From: Typha latifolia
Taxonomy: Eukaryota > Streptophyta > Magnoliopsida > Poales > Typhaceae
Reading direction: 5' to 3'
Assembly: GCA_019914945.1 (NCBI GenBank)
Contig: CM034099.1
Location: 21,106,704 to 21,170,703 of the forward strand
DNA length: 64,000 nucleotides
This document shows positions 55,386-64,000 of the stretch, in pieces (positions within the stretch are counted from its first letter, which is position 1; every line of letters begins with the position of its first letter). The notes beneath the pieces were generated by a model. That model saw only the letters and a list, made by a program, of their open reading frames with translations. It did not search any database and was not told where the DNA came from. The position numbers and the translations under genes are program-made.

Positions 55386-55421
55386 CCTTTTGATTTCAAG
55401 GAAGTGTCATAATAAGTAGTC

Positions 55422-55541
55422 ATGGATCGCGCAGACACATCAGGCTTTGTCAGCGGTGGAGGTTGTGAATTGATATTCCATATGTACTTTCATTTCATCT
55501 ATACTAGGTTTGCACTTAAAGTTTCATTAATGCACTTATAG
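55422..55541 (+). CDS. Third upstream ORF, possible conserved-peptide uORF
   Basis: A 39-residue frame starting MDRADTSGFVSGGGC in a good context (GTCATGGA), followed by a hydrophobic, aromatic-rich half (LIFHMYFHFIYTRF) and a TAG stop 93 bases before the main ATG. A hydrophobic C-terminal half is typical of plant uORF peptides that stall ribosomes. From memory, Arabidopsis members of this loricrin-like gene family appear in published lists of conserved-peptide uORFs; I cannot confirm that the peptide is the same. Regulation of the main ORF is inferred. Confidence 0.5.
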   Translation: MDRADTSGFVSGGGCELIFHMYFHFIYTRFALKVSLMHL

Positions 55542-55634
55542 AACATCGCGAAAGACATTCTCCATCTTCAATTCCTCTCAGATTCTTTGTGACTAGACTG
55601 GTAATCCATCTCCATCTGTTAAACCCCGCAAAAA

Positions 55635-57560
55635 ATGGATCTTAATATGAAGGATCTCTTGTTGCATGGAAAGGAACCTCTATTTGGTACTTCACACACA
55701 CAGATCAGGCAAAACACAAAAAATTGCAAGAGTGACAGCTTGGGTGGCACTGCATTGCGTTTGGACTGCCTGGGCTTTGAAATGGCTGGTAAAGCTGCTA
55801 AAACCACATATTCGCAGAGCGTTAATGATGTCTCTGCTCAGGATGATAGTTGCAGGCTGGTTCTTGGATTAGGTCCAACACCAAATATGTATTCCTCTGA
55901 TTATCACTCCGGAGTGAATAGACCAAAAGAATCTGCAACTGATTCAGGGATGTTAAAGCTGGGACTTCCTAGAGGAACTTCAGAAACAGTCCTGGAAGTA
56001 GCACCGAGCAACCACCAGACTCGGTCTCCTCTAAGTGAAAAAGGTCTGCTTTTACCAGTTGTTGATGAGGGCTCAACTTCAGCTAAGAGGAAATCAGGTG
56101 GCTACATGCCGTCTCTTCTCTTTGCTCCACGGTCAGAAATTCTTTCTTGTAATGGATCCCCACAAGAAACTCAAGATCTACTAGACCTTGGTAGTGATAG
56201 TACTTATCACCTTCATCCTATTCATAATCAGCTTCAGCTCAGTCCTGAGCCTTCAGCCACAACCGAGTGTTCTTTTGGTGCAAATTCTGAGATGATTGTT
56301 TGTGCATCTGCTGACCATAAGAGTCATCATCACCATCCTAAGAAGTGCAGGTTCAAGGGGTGTTCTAAAGGTGCCAGGGGTGCATCTGGACTCTGCATTG
56401 CTCATGGAGGTGGACAAAGGTGCCAGAAGCCTGGCTGCAACAAGGGTGCTGAAAGCCGAACAGCATACTGCAAAGCTCATGGAGGAGGAAGGCGGTGCCA
56501 ACAACTTGGCTGCACCAAGAGTGCGGAGGGCAAGACAGATTTCTGCATTGCTCATGGTGGGGGTCGTCGTTGTGGTCACACTGGGTGCACAAAAGCAGCT
56601 CGTGGTAGATCAGGGTTGTGCATCAGGCATGGTGGTGGGAAGAGGTGCACAGTAGAGGGTTGCACTAGGAGTGCTGAGGGCCAGGCAGGATTGTGCATCT
56701 CCCATGGAGGAGGCCGTCGGTGCCAATTCCCTGATTGTGGCAAGGGTGCACAGGGGAGCACCATGTACTGCAAGGCCCATGGTGGTGGCAAGCGGTGCAT
56801 TTTTGAAGGCTGCACTAAAGGTGCAGAGGGGAGTACACCACTGTGCAAAGGACATGGAGGAGGCAAGCGGTGCCTCTACGAGGGGGGTGGGGTCTGCCCT
56901 AAGAGTGTTCATGGCGGTACTAATTTTTGCGTGGCCCATGGAGGAGGGAAGAGATGTTCTGTGGCAGGGTGTACTAAGAGTGCACGTGGTCGTACTGATT
57001 GCTGCGTTAGGCATGGTGGAGGGAAGCGGTGCAAGTTCGAAGGATGTGGGAAGAGCGCACAGGGGAGCACAGATTTCTGCAAGGCCCATGGTGGGGGGAA
57101 GCGTTGTTCATGGGGCACAGGGTGCGAGAAGTTTGCCAGGGGGAAGAGTGGTCTATGTGCAGCTCATGGAAGCTTGATGGTCTCGCAACAGGAGCGCGAG
57201 GCTGGAAATAGCAGAAGCATGATAGGTCCTGGTCTCTTCCGAGGAATTGTCTCCACTTCATCAACAGTGGGAAGCAGTATGGACTATGAGCACTCTTCTT
57301 CAGGCATGAGCTCCCTATCTGACTGTGTTGAGTCATCAGAAAGCATGGGTAGAAGGCAGCTTCTCATACCTCCTCAGGTGTTAGTTCCACTCTCTATGAA
57401 GTCCTCTTCATCTGGAAGGATGAATTTGGGCAGAGAGGCAGGAGGAAGCAAGGGGCAGAGTCTTGAGTTTGTGGTCCCTGAGGGAAGGGTGCATGGTGGT
57501 GGCTTGATGTCTTTGTTAGGCGGTAACCTCAAGAGTGCTGTTGGTGGTGGTGAAGTGTGA
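55635..57560 (+). CDS. Nuclear-type protein with 11 WRKY19-like Cys/His repeats (loricrin-like)
   Basis: A single coding exon of 641 residues. Residues 1-230 are Ser/Thr-rich and of low complexity, containing GLGPTPNMY and LGLPRGTSE motifs. A His run (HHHHPKKC) precedes 11 tandem repeats from residue 238 to about 512, mostly 25 residues, with pattern C-x4-C-x9-C-x2-HGGG-(K/R)R, e.g. CRFKGCSKGARGASGLCIAH. Each repeat can offer a CCCH zinc site. The C-terminal 130 residues are Ser/Gly-rich. The same repeat precedes the WRKY domain in Arabidopsis WRKY19, but no WRKYGQK motif exists here. Known relatives are annotated loricrin-like or WRKY19-like zinc-finger proteins; the function is unknown to me. 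An 11-copy array and an unbroken frame argue for a functional gene. Confidence 0.93.
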   Translation: MDLNMKDLLLHGKEPLFGTSHTQIRQNTKNCKSDSLGGTALRLDCLGFEMAGKAAKTTYSQSVNDVSAQDDSCRLVLGLGPTPNMYSSDYHSGVNRPKESATDSGMLKLGLPRGTSETVLEVAPSNHQTRSPLSEKGLLLPVVDEGSTSAKRKSGGYMPSLLFAPRSEILSCNGSPQETQDLLDLGSDSTYHLHPIHNQLQLSPEPSATTECSFGANSEMIVCASADHKSHHHHPKKCRFKGCSKGARGASGLCIAHGGGQRCQKPGCNKGAESRTAYCKAHGGGRRCQQLGCTKSAEGKTDFCIAHGGGRRCGHTGCTKAARGRSGLCIRHGGGKRCTVEGCTRSAEGQAGLCISHGGGRRCQFPDCGKGAQGSTMYCKAHGGGKRCIFEGCTKGAEGSTPLCKGHGGGKRCLYEGGGVCPKSVHGGTNFCVAHGGGKRCSVAGCTKSARGRTDCCVRHGGGKRCKFEGCGKSAQGSTDFCKAHGGGKRCSWGTGCEKFARGKSGLCAAHGSLMVSQQEREAGNSRSMIGPGLFRGIVSTSSTVGSSMDYEHSSSGMSSLSDCVESSESMGRRQLLIPPQVLVPLSMKSSSSGRMNLGREAGGSKGQSLEFVVPEGRVHGGGLMSLLGGNLKSAVGGGEV

Positions 57561-58600
57561 ACTTCGGTCAGCTCAGTCGCTCTGTTTCTCAGGACCTCCA
57601 TTATCCATTTGTAATGGAAGATCTGCAGTAGTTGTTTATATTACAGGTTCCAAGTCTGTCTTTTGAATTCTGTTATCTAGTTTAGTTTGGTTATGTTAGT
57701 ACGAAGACTTAAGTATTGTGGAAATTAAGCTTTTATGTGTCTATGTATTCGCTGTAATTGTTCTGGTAGCTTTTGAACTCTAAGCTTCCAGGTATCGATT
57801 CTTGTGAATAAGGGTGTTTAATAATTCAACTAGTGCTATTGTTTTATGTTATTTATGCTGCATCCCGATCATTGCTTGTAGGCTTGCTTCCTAACTTATG
57901 AAGATTGGTACTGTAACTTATTGTTATCATTGATATAGTTGTTTCTATACAATTAAAATTTATCTGTTATAATAGATAAAAAGTAACTAACCTTTTATTG
58001 CAGAGATCTTATGAGCTGATGGATGCATTCTCATGCAATAATTTTTAGCTGGTTGGTTGATTAGAGTGTAAGTTTAAATGACTTTTAGAAACTAAATTAT
58101 TTCATTGCATTGAAGACTTTTAATATCTACGCCACCTAGTGGAGCAAGTAGAATGATCTAGTGGATACCATTCTTGATCTGAATGTCTTTGTCTAGCACT
58201 GTATATTCCTCGGAACGGCAAGCTAACAAAAATGTGCAGTGTTACATTCCCCTAATTGAAGAGGTTATCTGTACAATTGTTTTCCTCCTTAAAAGGCTTT
58301 AATTCTGAGTCATAGTTTAACAGGTGAAATGTAATACGATCTCTGCACCATACTAAATATCCTTTAAAAAGAAAAAAGAAAGGAAAAAAATAGACATCCT
58401 TTTAGAAATATGTACATGCTAGCCATTCAGATAAGATATTTGCCAAAGTTGTTGCAAAGTGTTATTATTACTCTGATAAATATTTTATGAATAGTGCCTG
58501 GTGTCGTAAACCATTTTCAGAACGATGCCTGTGTAATTAAGCAAACCTTCTATTTGTATACTCTCCCTGATTCCCTCTCTTCCCAAAAAGGGTTTAGTGG
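57561..58600. other. 3' flank and spacer before NRPD2
   Basis: About 1 kb, AT-rich, with the 3' untranslated region of the zinc-repeat gene at the left. No gene, RNA or transposon seen. An A-rich run lies at 58369-58390. Confidence 0.5.
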
Positions 58601-58662
58601 GAAGAAGAAAGAGCGCTCTTTCTCTCTCTCGCTCTCTCCTTGGAGGCCTCGTTCATACCGAT

Positions 58663-58674
58663 CCCTAACCCTAA
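58663..58674 (+). promoter_or_regulatory. Tandem telo-box-like motif in the NRPD2 leader
   Basis: CCCTAACCCTAA lies in the probable untranslated first exon, after a CT-rich block (58617-58640) typical of plant transcription starts. That exon would end CACGAAG|GTACGA at 58737, and the leader intron would end at TTTTTTAG, 59523, 28 bases before the ATG. Confidence 0.45.
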
Positions 58675-59551
58675 GCATTCTCCCGCACGAGGAGCTCCTT
58701 CTTCACTCCATCACCGATCTTCAGAAGGTTCACGAAGGTACGACCTCTCTCTCTCTCTCTCTCGCCGTCACTCAGGTCCGCCTTTTGAAGACCTCACATG
58801 GCCGGAGCATCGACCGGATAAGCTCCATTTCCATTGCTCGCTGCCATCTCCCTTCTCGCGGCTTCCCCTTTTGATTTTTCACTTCCATCGATCCTTTTCT
58901 TCGCCCTCTTGGGTACTTTGGTCTTCTGCTGAGTGCGCACCTCTCCTACTCAACTTGATTTCTTTTCGAAATTCGTGGAACTCTGTTTGTTGTTAAGTTT
59001 CCTAACGATTTAGATTATGTGAGTGAATCTTCAGAATCGTTGGCTCATGCATTTGTTTTGAGCTTGTTTTTGATCGAATTAGTTGGACGTGGCAGGTCGA
59101 ACAATACAAGAAAGTGAATATGACTCTGCTTATTCTTGACAGTAGGAAATGTGGTTCCTTCTGGAACTTACATGTTGACTTCCCTTAAGTGACAACAATT
59201 GTTTATTGTCATTGGCGACTGGATTGTAATTGATACTTGAAAGACTTGCATCAAGTCAGACATTAGATATAGAAAGAACTCATTTATCTAAATGACTCGT
59301 TGTAACTGACTTTTTTTTTGCCCTTTATTTGGTCTCGGATTTTTGTTAATGTCTGATGATTAACTTGTTTTATGCTAATGGCAACACGATCTGCTACAGG
59401 ATCAGGAAACAAGGCTGCCTTTGGCTAAATTATGATAGTTCCTTCTGTCTGTAATTTTTTTTAATACATGGTGGAATCTTATCACCATCCTTTTGATCTA
59501 ACATCTCACTGAAAATTTTTTAGGAGTGTGACATATCTGTTGTAGTCTACA

Positions 59552-61288
59552 ATGGAAGAAGAACAATCACCACATGAATCAGACCTTGAGACAGAGTTCA
59601 TGGTGGAAGATCATATAAAGGGGCTATCTAGTTCTGACCCTATGAATATTGATTCTCCCGCAAACAACATGGAAAAACTTGATTTGAGTGTTGGAAGTCT
59701 GGAGAAATTCTGCAAAGACGCTTCAAGGGCCTTCTTCAATGAATGGGGCCTCATCAGTCATCAGATAAACTCCTACAATGAATTTGTATCGCATGGAATT
59801 CAGGATCTTTTTGATTCTCTTGGTGAAGTAACTGTGGAACCAGGTTATGATCCCTCAAAGAAAGGGGGAACTGCTTGGAGACATGCAACCATCACATTTG
59901 GAAAAGTTAGGGTTGAGAAACCAGTGTTTTGGGTGGGGAAGAATGATATAGAAGAGGAATGCCTCAAACTTACTCCAAGGCATGCACGCCTGCAAAATAT
60001 GACTTATTCTTCGCAGATGAAAGTAGAAGTTAGGGTTCAGGTCAGCAAGCACCAGTATTTTTCTTATATTTGGATTGATTTTATGTCTTCTACTGAAATT
60101 TTGTCATTGTAATTCCATGCAAGTACAATTACTACTTATTCACTGTGAAAGGTTTCGATAGTTTTGGAGAAATAGAGTGACGTGGATGTGCACCTCGCGT
60201 TCGTGCAGCATCTATAATGCTTTGATCATTAAGCAATGTTGGGACCCCTCTATATGCCTTTCTTGTTCTGTACATAATGTTTTGTAGAGCATTTTGCAAG
60301 AACATGAAAATCTCCGGCTAGGTGTCATTCCCCTGGAGTCCTTTGTCTGATTATCTTATCATGATTTTAGAATGAACTAATGAAGTACCATCACATTAAA
60401 CCCTCGCATCTGAGAATACATATCATTACTTGCAAAAAGTTTAATTTCAAGCAGTACTGACAATGTTTTAAATGATACTGTAATGACTGGCTTACTATCT
60501 TCAGAAGAACTTGAAATATCTGGTCTGATGTTTAGATACTTTTGAGGGTATAGTATAACAATATAAAATTTGCTGCATCTTTTCCAATCATACTGTACCA
60601 AAAGAACCATTGGGCTGTTTCAAATGACCATCCTAACTTATTTATTTCAAGTATAATATGATATGGCTTGAAGTTGTTCTCTATTGTTCCATAAAGTTAG
60701 GTGGTTAGCATATAGTTTGGATGCCAAGAATTGTTTTTGATAATTGCTACAGATTTATCCCCCATGATTTATCAGTATAAACTATAAAGACATCCATGCA
60801 TCTGGGTGTATTAATTTATTAAGTTGCATCTTTATGTTTGACAATTATTTCACTTCTTGCATTAGTGGTGCATGTCCTTTTTACTTTGAGTTGCCTATTT
60901 TTTTAAATAGTCTATATTCTTTTTTCTGTGGAAAGATGCCTCGGAGTGTAATCTTTGTTAATAGTATAGAGTATGTTTTTCTGTACCAACTTGAAGTGAT
61001 TTATGGAGTCAGTTTTAATTGGCATGAGGTAGATGTTGGTTTCCTTATTGCATTCTTGATTAAGATGTCTTAATGTATTAGGTCTATACGCAAGAGAAAA
61101 GTGACAAAGCTAAGTCGGGGAAGGATCAATACATTCAAAAGAGGATTCTGACTGATGATAAAAAGGAGATTACCATTGGAAGGATACCTGTAATGGTTAA
61201 ATCAAATCTTTGTTGGCTGCACAAACTTGAGAAAAGTGATTGTCTTTTTGATTCTGGAGGTTACTTTTTGATAAAAGGAATGGAGAAG
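59552..61288 (+). CDS. NRPD2: Second-largest subunit of RNA polymerases IV and V, 5' part
   Basis: Two coding exons, 59552-60040 and 61082-61288, give the first 232 residues; the rest lies beyond the window because the second coding intron is still open at 64000. Seen: an acidic N-terminus; FCKDASRAFFNEWGLISHQINSYNEFV, GLISHQ being the RPB2-family signature of the protrusion; a TAWRHATITFGKVRVEKPVFW block; LTPRHARLQNMTYSSQM; IGRIPVMVKSNLCWLH; and SGGYFLIKGMEK. The wording FFNE.GLISHQ.NSYN and PRHARLQNMTYS agrees with NRPD2/NRPE2 rather than NRPB2, NRPA2 or NRPC2. Known role: the subunit is shared by Pol IV (siRNA precursors) and Pol V (scaffold transcripts) in RNA-directed DNA methylation in the nucleus. 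An ATG at 59552 in context ACAATGGA starts it. The next expected exon, encoding a segment like VFIAQEQ, was not found in 61289-64000. Confidence 0.92.
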
Positions 61289-61595
61289 GTACTTTACTAT
61301 CAAAACTTTATCACTAATGCAAGATGTACTATGTACCTTCCAATATCTTAACATGCATCTTTTGTTGTAGTATCACCTATGAAGGATTACCCATAGGTTT
61401 CCATTTTCTTAAAGGAACCTTATTTATTAGGCTATCCTAGTTATTTTAGTTTCCTATAATTTCTTAGTATTCTATTTAGATCAATTGTAGTTTCTTTAAA
61501 CATTATTTGCTTAAAATTGCTCTTTTCCCTATTTAATTGGAGAGATTGTGAGATGGAAGACACTTTCTTTCATGAAGTAAAATTGTTCTAGTCAA

Positions 61596-62108
61596 GGTTC
61601 AAAAAATTAGGATTGACCTTCTAGAAAAACGATATGTATCGACCGGATCAGTAAATCCGTCGCTTGGATTGAATCGGACTTTTTAATTACGTAAAATTCT
61701 AAATATTATTTAAAAATGTAGAAAAAATTTCTAAAAATTTAGAAATATTTTTTAACCAAAAATAAGAAAATAAAGAAAGAAAAACTATGGTACAATAAAA
61801 ATTGAAAAGAAGAAGAGATTAAAAAGAGAGTGAGTGGAAGAAAATTAAATAAAAGAAGAAAAGAAATCATGGTGCAGTGAAGAAGAAGAAAAGAGAAGAA
61901 ATAAAAGAAACTGAGAGAGAAATAAAGAAATAAATTAAAAAATTATATATCGGAGTTCGTTGGAGCTAGATCTCTCCGTAAGAAAAATAATAGTTATATG
62001 GTAAAGAGAAAAAAAAAGAAAGAAAGAATAAAAGAGAGTACAAGAGAGTGAGAAGAAAGAGAGTTCGGATCGGGCCTGGATCGGCTGATCCGATAAACCC
62101 TGGCTCTA
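61596..62108. repeat. Dispersed repeat, copy B, in an NRPD2 intron
   Basis: This shares a left end and core with copy A at 1066-1965 (GGTTCAAAA, ACGATATGTAT, TAAATATTATTTAAAAAT, then GAGA-rich core). The flanks TTCTAGT on the left and CTCTAGT on the right are compatible with a short target-site duplication. The ends are weakly inverted. No protein is encoded; class unknown. Confidence 0.55.
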
Positions 62109-62691
62109 GTTATTATTTTTTCTTCTTTCTTTTATTTTTATGAGGTTAATCGCTGTTAAGTTACAGAACAATTCCCTTAAGATTTGGATTTATGCAGGAA
62201 GCAGTCCACGCAATCGAGGGAAAAATTTACGAAACTAAGTAGAATCGATCTGTAACTTCCTGATTTATGTTTTTTGTATTTACGCCCTTCGCAGATGTGA
62301 ACTGCAATTGGGACGAAAATGCGATATATTACGGAAGATGGTGGTGGTGACGGGTGGAGTGGAAGTTAGGATTATGGATGATAATAGAGATGAGGGTGAA
62401 TGAGTGATGTTGTTTAAGGGATAAAGACGAATAGAAAGAAGTGGTCGAGATCCCAAAGAAGAGGGGGGAATCAATCGACGAGGTAGAATAGACCTTGCCA
62501 ACAGTAGAGGTGGTAGGTTGGTGAAGAAGGAGGAGGGAGATTAGGGTAGAGAGAATAGAGAGAAGATAAGAGGCAAGAAATTAATAATCCAATAGCCTAA
62601 TAAATTTGGTTGCTATCCACACCTTTATAGAGGCTAGCCAACAAGCCCTAATAACAATAACTAACCCTAATTCTAGAGGATTCTCGCCGAT

Positions 62692-63130
62692 CGCGTTCGA
62701 ACGCGCCCAATCGCGTTCGAACGCACAAAAGGCGTTCTCTGTATGTGCAAACGCGATGCAGACGTTTGAACGCGGCGTTCGAACTCGCCCGACCACGTTC
62801 GAACGCGCCTTTCGCGTTCTTTATATTTGCAAACCTGATGCAGGCGTTCGCAAAGGCGTTCGAACGCGACCTCTTCTGCGTTCGAACGTGACCTACAGGA
62901 ATTTTATTTTAATAAAAATAAACAGCTAGTACAACAAGAAAAGACTCTAACAAGGTGTATAACCGCGTTCGAACACGTCTTTCGCGTTCTCTGTATTTGC
63001 GAACGTGATGCAAGCGTTCGCAAGGGCGTTCGAACGCAACCCCTTCCGCGTTCGAACGCGACCTACAAGAATTTTATTTTAATGAAAATAAACAGCTAGT
63101 GCAATAAGAAAATATTCTAACAAGGTGTAT
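62692..63130. repeat. CpG-rich palindromic tandem repeat, period 170 bp
   Basis: Two units of 170 bp, 62791-62960 and 62961-63130, plus a truncated copy at about 62701-62790. Each GC-rich half is full of the palindrome CGCGTTCGAACGCG and close variants; nine TTCGAA cores occur between 62692 and 63060. The AT-rich half of each unit ends in AACAGCTAGT, ACTCTAAC or TTCTAAC, and CAAGGTGTAT. CpG density is far above the flanks. The repeat family is not recognised. Confidence 0.85.
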
Positions 63131-64000
63131 CAATCGCAAAATATGTTTCCATGGCTACATCAATCTTTCTTGCATTAATTACTCATTATTGACTATTGAG
63201 TTTCCAATTCCTATTTCCTTTTTTGTCAGGCGGTAGTTAGGAGTTGGGACTAAAGCAAATCCCGATCTTCTTCTCTTTATCTAAAACTGCACTTTCAGAT
63301 CTAGTTACTAACTATTGACCCTCACATAAGATCAACTTAAGAATTTTTTGAAATCAACTTGACAATTAGTACATGGAAGATTGTACCTAAACTCTTAGGT
63401 GTTTATAAGACTGCAAATAGGATTAGTTCTCTGCACAACAATACTTAAATAATTTCGTTTCACGATTTCGCCAAAAGTCGTCTATACTAGATTTTAATAG
63501 TTCGGAAGACTCACAGGCTCTCATGATCTAGCTTTGTGCTAATTTCAGTTCATTATTTTGATGCAAAATTTCATGCTTAGTTGGTAAGATTTGAAGCCTC
63601 TGGTACATGCCCTGATTTTTGTAATAACTCAACAAAAAGAGCAACTATAAAATCTTAATTTGGAATATTGGTTAGTCTTGATTTATGTCATAATTAGTAG
63701 GTTCTCATTAGGATTTATGTTATCAGATAATTCTTTTCACCATTTATTTAGGTTATTTTTATGTACTTTTATAATTGAGTATAGTTTAGTATTCAGGCCG
63801 CCTGATTTATACATAATTTAAGGGGCTTTGATTAACTAGTTAATGGTTGGTTAGATTATGTATTATGGCTAAAATTGACAAGACTTCTTGATGGCTAAGG
63901 CTGTCTTCTTTCATTATATGATGCATCGACAGGCATGAGGCCTTTCAGTGCAAGTCTGGACTTATTCTTTTTCTTCTTCCTCGTGATGTGACGACAGGTG

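Larger units (their letters stand above)
52890..55634 (+). other. Spliced 5' leader of the zinc-repeat gene
   Basis: A first exon ending TTGAAG|GTACTC at 52982 and an acceptor TTTCCTGCAG at 55253 define an intron of about 2.27 kb (52983-55253). Exon 2 continues into the coding region at 55635. The spliced leader holds at least three small upstream ORFs, listed separately. The intron is T-rich and shows no gene. Splice sites are inferred by consensus only. Confidence 0.55.
61289..64000 (+). other. NRPD2 intron, incomplete, loaded with repeats
   Basis: At least 2.7 kb without a convincing RPB2-family exon. It contains a dispersed repeat (61596-62108), a GA-rich segment near 62340-62580 that looks like a retrotransposon LTR or untranslated remnant, and a CpG-rich tandem repeat (62692-63130). 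The rest is AT-rich. Confidence 0.6.

Noticed and set aside
56610..57177. Long frames on the minus strand and in another plus frame inside the zinc-repeat gene
   Set aside because: They arise from the 75-bp periodicity, which opens shadow frames; the Cys/His frame is the coherent one.
62195..62242. Possible NRPD2 exon beginning GAAGCAGTCC after TTTATGCAG
   Set aside because: The translation (EAVHAIEGKIYETK) does not resemble the segment expected after SGGYFLIKGMEK in RPB2-family proteins, and no proper donor follows.
62340..62690. Complete LTR retrotransposon in the NRPD2 intron
   Set aside because: The sequence has an LTR-like flavour, but there is no gag-pol frame, primer-binding site or matching second LTR; at most a remnant.

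Overview
The window is nuclear DNA of a flowering plant. Genes have many short exons with GT-AG introns, single introns reach about 2 kb, the spacers are AT-rich and carry MITE-like insertions and microsatellites, and several products are plant-specific (a plastid ABC1-type kinase, plastid shikimate kinase, cell-wall beta-xylosidase, and the shared second subunit of RNA polymerases IV and V). I cannot name the species from the sequence. I rebuilt exon structures by hand from splice signals, reading frame and remembered family conservation. Every complete model closes in frame.

Layout: 1-10830 (+) is the 3' part of an ABC1/aarF-domain plastid kinase. 11929-14886 (-) is a ten-exon shikimate kinase, tail to tail with the kinase gene. 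16726-21728 (-) is a seven-exon GH3 beta-D-xylosidase of the BXL1 type. 25603-42009 (-) is a 24-exon AAA-ATPase gene of about 16 kb. 43983-47636 (+) is a PDCD2-domain protein in head-to-head orientation with it. 55635-57560 (+) is an intronless coding region for a protein with 11 tandem Cys/His repeats of the WRKY19 zinc-finger type, preceded by a spliced leader with small upstream ORFs. 59552 to the window end (+) is the 5' part of NRPD2/NRPE2, whose second coding intron runs off the window.

These are ordinary dispersed plant genes and do not form a cluster or pathway. Shikimate kinase and the ABC1-like kinase probably both act in plastids, BXL1 in the cell wall, PDCD2-type proteins in ribosomal-protein escort, and NRPD2 in RNA-directed DNA methylation.

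I found no clear new biological system. The observations most worth a second look are the small upstream ORFs before the zinc-repeat gene, a CpG-rich palindromic tandem repeat inside an NRPD2 intron, a duplicated 5' leader of the AAA-ATPase gene, an apparent GC-AG intron in the PDCD2 gene, and a pair of competing in-frame splice donors in the ABC1 kinase gene.
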